Shown here in pieces: positions 60,591-64,000 of a stretch of DNA of 64,000 bases. Source of the stretch: Planomonospora sp. ID67723 (GTDB lineage: Bacteria > Actinomycetota > Actinomycetes > Streptosporangiales > Streptosporangiaceae). A model generated the notes under the pieces. The model did not search any database. It saw only the letters and a program-made list of their open reading frames with translations, and was not told the origin of the DNA. The stretch lies in contig NZ_JABTEZ010000002.1 in the NCBI RefSeq assembly GCF_015711605.1, forward strand, positions 1,674,001 to 1,738,000, given 5' to 3'. The position numbers and the translations under genes were made by a program. How positions within the stretch are numbered: the first letter of the stretch is position 1; the number at the start of each line of letters is the position of its first letter.

Positions 60591-62518
60591 GAGAGCCCCC
60601 TTTCGGCCATCATGGCCATCAGTGTCATCTGGTCCAGATCGGGCGCAGCGGTGGGATCGAGTTCGCGGTAGCGGCGGTGGAGGTTGACCACGATCCGTTC
60701 GGCGTCCAGCCAGGTGGCGTACTCATCGAGGTCCACCGCCTCGACCGCCTCGAAGAAGGACAGGCCGCGGGCGTGCGCGGCGTCCGCCTGTTCGATCACG
60801 TGGGTGAGGTAGCCCCGCACCGCGCGGACCCCGTCGGGATCGGTGACCGGGCCGTGGCCGGGGACGATCGTGTCGGCGCCGGTGGCGATCATCTTGTCGC
60901 AGGCGGCGATCCAGTTGGCGATCGGGCCGCTCCACACGATCGGGGTGCAGCCGACGAACAGCAGGTCGCCCGCGAAGAGCACGCCCGCGTCCGGCACGTG
61001 CACGACCGAGTCGGCGGCGGTGTGGGCGGGGCCGAGGTCCATCACGCGCACCTCGCGGCCGCCGATGTCCAGAGTGAGCTCCCTGTCGTAGGTCACATCG
61101 GGCAGTCGCAGGCGGATGCCGCTGAAGTCGAAGGCGCCGAAGCGCTCGCGGAAGTAGGGGGTCGCCGGGCCGATGTCCACGACCTGGGTGGCGGCCAGCA
61201 TCTCGGGAGGCATCTCATGCCGCATCTCCGCGCAGGTGGCCTCCGCGGCAATGATCCGGACATGCTCGCCCAGCAACTGGTTGCCGTGGGTGTGGTCGCC
61301 GTTGGAGTGGGTGATGGCGGCGTGGGTGAGCGGGTGCCGATCAGTGGTGGTGCGCATGGCGTCGAGCATCTCGGCCGTCAGCGGCAGGTCGAACAAGGTG
61401 TCGACGAGAAGGGAGGCGCCCTCGCCCGCGACCAGTCCCGCGTTGCTCCAGCCGTACCCGCCGTCGGGCAGCAGCCAGGCCCACACCCTCGCGCCGACCT
61501 CGTGCAGACCGCGGGTGTAGGGAAGCCTCGACGGGGCGCGGTTCACGCGCGGGCGTGGCGGGCGCCGGTCGGGATCGTGCCGGGGTGTCAACGGGTACGG
61601 CGCGGCGGACGCGCGGACGGTCTGGCGGGTACGGCCCAGCCCCTCGACCGTCAGCTCGACGATGTCGCCGTCCCGCAGCCAGCCGGGGAAGGCGGCCGGA
61701 TCGGTGAGGGACAGGTGCTCGACGAGGCAGCAGCCGGGCACCGTGCCCGAGCCGAACACGTCACCGGGCACCAGGTCCACGCCGCGCGAGGCGTAGGAGA
61801 TGACCTCGCCGAAGCTCCAGTCCATGGCGTCGGTACGGCCCGAGCCGACGGTCACGCCGTTGACCTTCGCCTCGGCCCGCAGGGCGAGCCTGCCGTCGCG
61901 GCGGTAGGGCTCCAGCTCGTCCGGGGTGACCAGGAACGGGCCGAGCGTGGTCGCGCCGTCCTTGCCCTTGGCCTGGCCGATGGCCAGCGGCGTCTCGCGC
62001 ATCTGCAGGTCCCGGGCCGACCAGTCGTTGTAGATGGTGTAGCCGATGATGTGCTCCTCGGCCTGCTCCGGGGTGAGATCCCGGCCACCCGGGCCGATCA
62101 CCGCGGCGATCTCCAGCTCGAAATCGAACCAGGCGCTGCCGGGGGAGACCGTCACATCGTCGTGCGGGCCGACGATCGTCGAGGGGCAGGCGAAGTAGAA
62201 GGCCGGGATCCGGTACCAGGCGTCCTTGAGCGTGCGGGGCGAGCCGGCGGCCTGCTGGCAGTTGCGGATGTGGTCCAGGAAGCACAGGCAGTCGCGGACT
62301 GAGGGTGGGCGCGGGATCGGCGGGCGCAGCCCGGCCTCGGCCAGCGGAACCGTCCGTTCCGCCGATGCCAGGGCCGCCTCCCCGGCCGCCCGCATCTCCT
62401 CCCCGCCCCGGCCGATGAGCTCGAGCAGGCTCACACCCGCAGTGACGGGGTGGATCCGGTCCCCGCCGATCACCCCGACGCGGTCCCCGGCGTCCGTCGC
62501 GTACGTCACCCAGCGCAT
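60587..62518 (-). CDS. Fumarylacetoacetate-hydrolase domain fused to a metallo-beta-lactamase domain
   Basis: A 643-residue fusion. Residues 1-325 are an FAH-type domain (FDFELEIAAVIGPGGRDLTP, GYTIYNDWSARDLQMRE, KGKDGATTLGPFLVTPDEL, VFGSGTVPGCCLVEH), which cleaves or isomerises acylpyruvates. After an arginine/proline linker (about 330-345), residues 350-643 are a metallo-beta-lactamase fold (AITHSNGDHTHGNQLL, DLGPAHTAADSVVHVPDAGV, FAGDLLF, IVPGHGPVTDP). It is probably a two-step hydrolase on one aromatic-degradation intermediate. ATG 62518 follows AGGAGG. A palindromic operator lies upstream. Confidence 0.85.
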   Translation of the reverse strand: MRWVTYATDAGDRVGVIGGDRIHPVTAGVSLLELIGRGGEEMRAAGEAALASAERTVPLAEAGLRPPIPRPPSVRDCLCFLDHIRNCQQAAGSPRTLKDAWYRIPAFYFACPSTIVGPHDDVTVSPGSAWFDFELEIAAVIGPGGRDLTPEQAEEHIIGYTIYNDWSARDLQMRETPLAIGQAKGKDGATTLGPFLVTPDELEPYRRDGRLALRAEAKVNGVTVGSGRTDAMDWSFGEVISYASRGVDLVPGDVFGSGTVPGCCLVEHLSLTDPAAFPGWLRDGDIVELTVEGLGRTRQTVRASAAPYPLTPRHDPDRRPPRPRVNRAPSRLPYTRGLHEVGARVWAWLLPDGGYGWSNAGLVAGEGASLLVDTLFDLPLTAEMLDAMRTTTDRHPLTHAAITHSNGDHTHGNQLLGEHVRIIAAEATCAEMRHEMPPEMLAATQVVDIGPATPYFRERFGAFDFSGIRLRLPDVTYDRELTLDIGGREVRVMDLGPAHTAADSVVHVPDAGVLFAGDLLFVGCTPIVWSGPIANWIAACDKMIATGADTIVPGHGPVTDPDGVRAVRGYLTHVIEQADAAHARGLSFFEAVEAVDLDEYATWLDAERIVVNLHRRYRELDPTAAPDLDQMTLMAMMAERGLS

Positions 62519-62538
62519 GGAGAACCTCCTTGTTTCTG

Positions 62539-62569
62539 TGTTGGCTGACATAGGCTATATCAGCCAACA
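62539..62569. promoter_or_regulatory. Palindromic TetR operator
   Basis: Perfect 10-bp arms, TGTTGGCTGA (62539-62548) and TCAGCCAACA (62560-62569), around an 11-base centre that is itself palindromic (ATAGGCTAT). It lies between the FAH-MBL gene (21 bases before its start) and the TetR gene, so one repressor could control both. Confidence 0.8.
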
Positions 62570-62608
62570 TTTGGTCTGCCGACCGGCATGCCTGGTTAGA
62601 TGTTTCGC

Positions 62609-63181
62609 ATGGCCACGCGACGCATCGAGAGGACTCAGGAGAGCCGACGGCTGCTGGTGGCGGCCGCCGCCGAGCTCTTCGCCGAGAAGGGGTACCGGCA
62701 GACGAGCTTCATCGACATCGCAGACAAGGCCGGCATCAGCCGCGGTTCCATCCCGTGGCACTTCGGCAACAAACTGGGACTGCTGGAAGCGGTGGTCGAC
62801 GACCGGCTCCAGGCCGTGCTGACCGGTTTCGCCCCGCCCGCGGGAGAACGCCCCGGCGATCTGCTGGACCAGGTCATGGGTTTCATCCGCCTGCCTGCCA
62901 CGCGCTTGTTCATCACCCTGCTCGCCGAGGCCGTGGAGGTCGGCTCGCCGGTCCGCGAGCACTACGCGCGGCTCCACGCGGCGCTCCGGAAGGGGGTGCA
63001 GGCCCGGATACCGGCCGGAGCGCTACCCGCCGGAACCACCCCGGAGGCGTTGACGGTCCTGCTGGTGGGAGCCGTCATCGGCGTTCACGCCCAGTGGCGG
63101 GTCGCCCCCGAGGCGGTGGACCTCGAGGCCGTGCACGCCACGATCCGCGCTCTGCTGCCGGCGGGTCCCGGACGGACCTGA
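62609..63181 (+). CDS. TetR/AcrR family regulator of the FAH-MBL operon
   Basis: A 190-residue repressor. The HTH is TRRIERTQESRRLLVAAAAE, then IDIADKAGISRGSIPWHFGN, and the C-terminal domain (TRLFITLLAEAVEVGSPVRE, LTVLLVGAVIGVHAQWR) binds the effector. ATG 62609 or 62600 can be used. It is divergent from the FAH-MBL operon across a perfect palindrome, so it probably represses that operon until its catabolic substrate appears. Confidence 0.85.
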   Translation: MATRRIERTQESRRLLVAAAAELFAEKGYRQTSFIDIADKAGISRGSIPWHFGNKLGLLEAVVDDRLQAVLTGFAPPAGERPGDLLDQVMGFIRLPATRLFITLLAEAVEVGSPVREHYARLHAALRKGVQARIPAGALPAGTTPEALTVLLVGAVIGVHAQWRVAPEAVDLEAVHATIRALLPAGPGRT

Positions 63182-63386
63182 CGCCGCGCCGCCCTCCGGC
63201 TCGGGGCACCGTCCGGCGCGTTCCAGCAGCGAGTGGGCGCGGTGGGCCCGCTCCGCCCTGCGCGTTTCGACCGTCACGACGACGGTGCCCGTCAAAGCGG
63301 AACAAGCTCATGTACGGCCTGCTCTTGAGAGCGCGTCAAGATCGATAGATCGTTGAGTCCGGTTCGTCAGAAGGGCGTCACTTCGC
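63182..63386. other. Intergenic region
   Basis: Just over 200 bases between the TetR gene and the edge-truncated membrane protein gene. The middle (about 63290-63360) is less GC-rich and probably holds the promoter of the latter. Confidence 0.35.
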
Positions 63387-64000
63387 ATGCAGCCACCATC
63401 CGTGCGCGACACCGTCCAACAGGCCACGGTGGGACGGGGCTCCCTCGGCTGGCGGGATCCGCTGTTCCTGGCGTCCAGGCCAAGCGGCGAGCGTGTACGC
63501 CGGTTCGTGGCGATGCTGCTGATGTTGCAGCGGCTCAGCTACCTGCTGCCCGCGTGCGCGAGCCTGTTCGCCGGTGAGGCGCTCTTCTCCGCCCGCGGTC
63601 GCAACGCGGTGCTGCTGGCGCTGGCCCTGGCCTGGAACGTGACGTTGTTCCGCTGGGTCGCGCGGCGCGGATGGTTCACGCCGCAGGCCGTGGTGATCGA
63701 TGTCCTGGCCACCTGCGCCTTCATGATCGGAGTGACCGATGCGTGCCTGCCCGGGTCGGGTACGTGCGTGACCAACTGGTCCTCGCACGCCCTGCTGGCG
63801 ACGGGAGCGCTGATCGGCGCGGTCAGCGAGCGCCCCCTCCAGTTCGCCGCCCTGCTGCCGCCGATCGGGGTCTACGCGATCGCGCACGCCGACGACCTCG
63901 GCCAGCGCTTCCCGCCCATGCTGGAGCTGGCCGTGCGGGTCAACGGCTACGTCTGGTTCGCGGTCATCGTCTTCTTCATCCGCCGCTACCTGGCCGCCCA
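63387..64000 (+). CDS. Polytopic membrane protein, probably sensor kinase N-terminus (cut by window edge)
   Basis: An open frame of 204 codons runs to the right edge without a stop. After a soluble start (MQPPSVRDTVQQATVGRGSL) come about six hydrophobic helices (RFVAMLLMLQRLSYLLPACA, VLLALALAWNVTLFRWVAR, AVVIDVLATCAFMIGVTDAC, LLATGALIGAVSERPLQFAA, YVWFAVIVFFIRRYLAA). The layout is like the membrane sensor part of actinobacterial histidine kinases that precede LuxR-type regulators, but no catalytic domain is visible. Confidence 0.55.
   Translation, partial: MQPPSVRDTVQQATVGRGSLGWRDPLFLASRPSGERVRRFVAMLLMLQRLSYLLPACASLFAGEALFSARGRNAVLLALALAWNVTLFRWVARRGWFTPQAVVIDVLATCAFMIGVTDACLPGSGTCVTNWSSHALLATGALIGAVSERPLQFAALLPPIGVYAIAHADDLGQRFPPMLELAVRVNGYVWFAVIVFFIRRYLAA

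Overview
The window is very GC-rich (roughly 70 % or more, with strong G/C preference in third codon positions). The gene content is typical of a soil actinomycete: a SARP-type regulator, LuxR-ATPase regulators, F420-type nitroreductases and a DevR/DevS system. I infer a Streptosporangiaceae-like organism (Streptosporangium/Nonomuraea type), but no rRNA or other marker is present to prove it. I see no tRNA, rRNA or CRISPR array.

Region 1 (1-16.5 kb) is an accessory stretch rich in regulators. It holds a carboxymuconolactone-decarboxylase-like gene (cut by the left edge) divergent from a TetR regulator, a nucleotidyltransferase-like gene, small secreted cysteine-containing proteins, an imine-reductase-like oxidoreductase, a 1068-residue SARP/NB-ARC/TPR regulator, a class C beta-lactamase-like serine hydrolase, a LuxR-type HTH-ATPase regulator and a MarR gene overlapping an exported-protein gene. 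Between them lie remnants: an ISL3 transposase piece, an IS30 transposase tail and a frameshifted lamin-tail-domain gene.

Region 2 (16.7-52.5 kb) is a large hypoxia/anaerobiosis island. It contains a DoxX-like protein, phosphoketolase, pyruvate formate-lyase with its activase, an Acg-like nitroreductase, a flavodoxin, a tandem universal stress protein, a hemerythrin, a NarK transporter, narGHJI, a copper nitrite reductase fused to a large membrane domain, FMN-binding (PNPOx-like) proteins and an F420-type nitroreductase. Its probable regulators are also here: two paralogous DevS-like GAF histidine kinases and one DevR/DosR-like response regulator. About twenty palindromic sites resembling the DosR box (core like GGGACC-NN-GGTCCC) lie in front of these genes, often in pairs about 21-23 bp apart. 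The suggested physiology is that, on oxygen loss or NO, DevS phosphorylates DevR. This would switch on nitrate respiration (nitrate to nitrite to NO), mixed-acid/phosphoketolase carbon flow and stress proteins.

Scattered through the same island are truncated or internally deleted genes whose joins are often still in frame: GAPDH, alcohol dehydrogenase, CysE/CysK/DUF2249, nitronate monooxygenase, a radical-SAM SPASM tail, a CBS-BON protein and an F420-nitroreductase chimera. Several still carry a DosR-like box. This is either a deletion-scarred dormancy island or an assembly problem, and it should be checked.

Region 3 (52.7-57.4 kb) is a compact four-gene set that I cannot assign to a known pathway: a thermostable-hemolysin-family protein (probable acyltransferase-like fold), an acyl/aryl-AMP ligase, a TauD/SyrP-like Fe(II)/2-oxoglutarate oxygenase and a SAM methyltransferase. 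It looks like a small biosynthetic cluster and is my main candidate for an undescribed system.

Region 4 (57.5-64 kb) holds a VOC-fold protein, a DEDDh exonuclease-BRCT protein, a translationally coupled operon (FAH-metallo-beta-lactamase fusion, DUF2867, DUF6463-like) divergent from a TetR regulator across a perfect palindromic operator, and the start of a membrane protein cut by the right edge.
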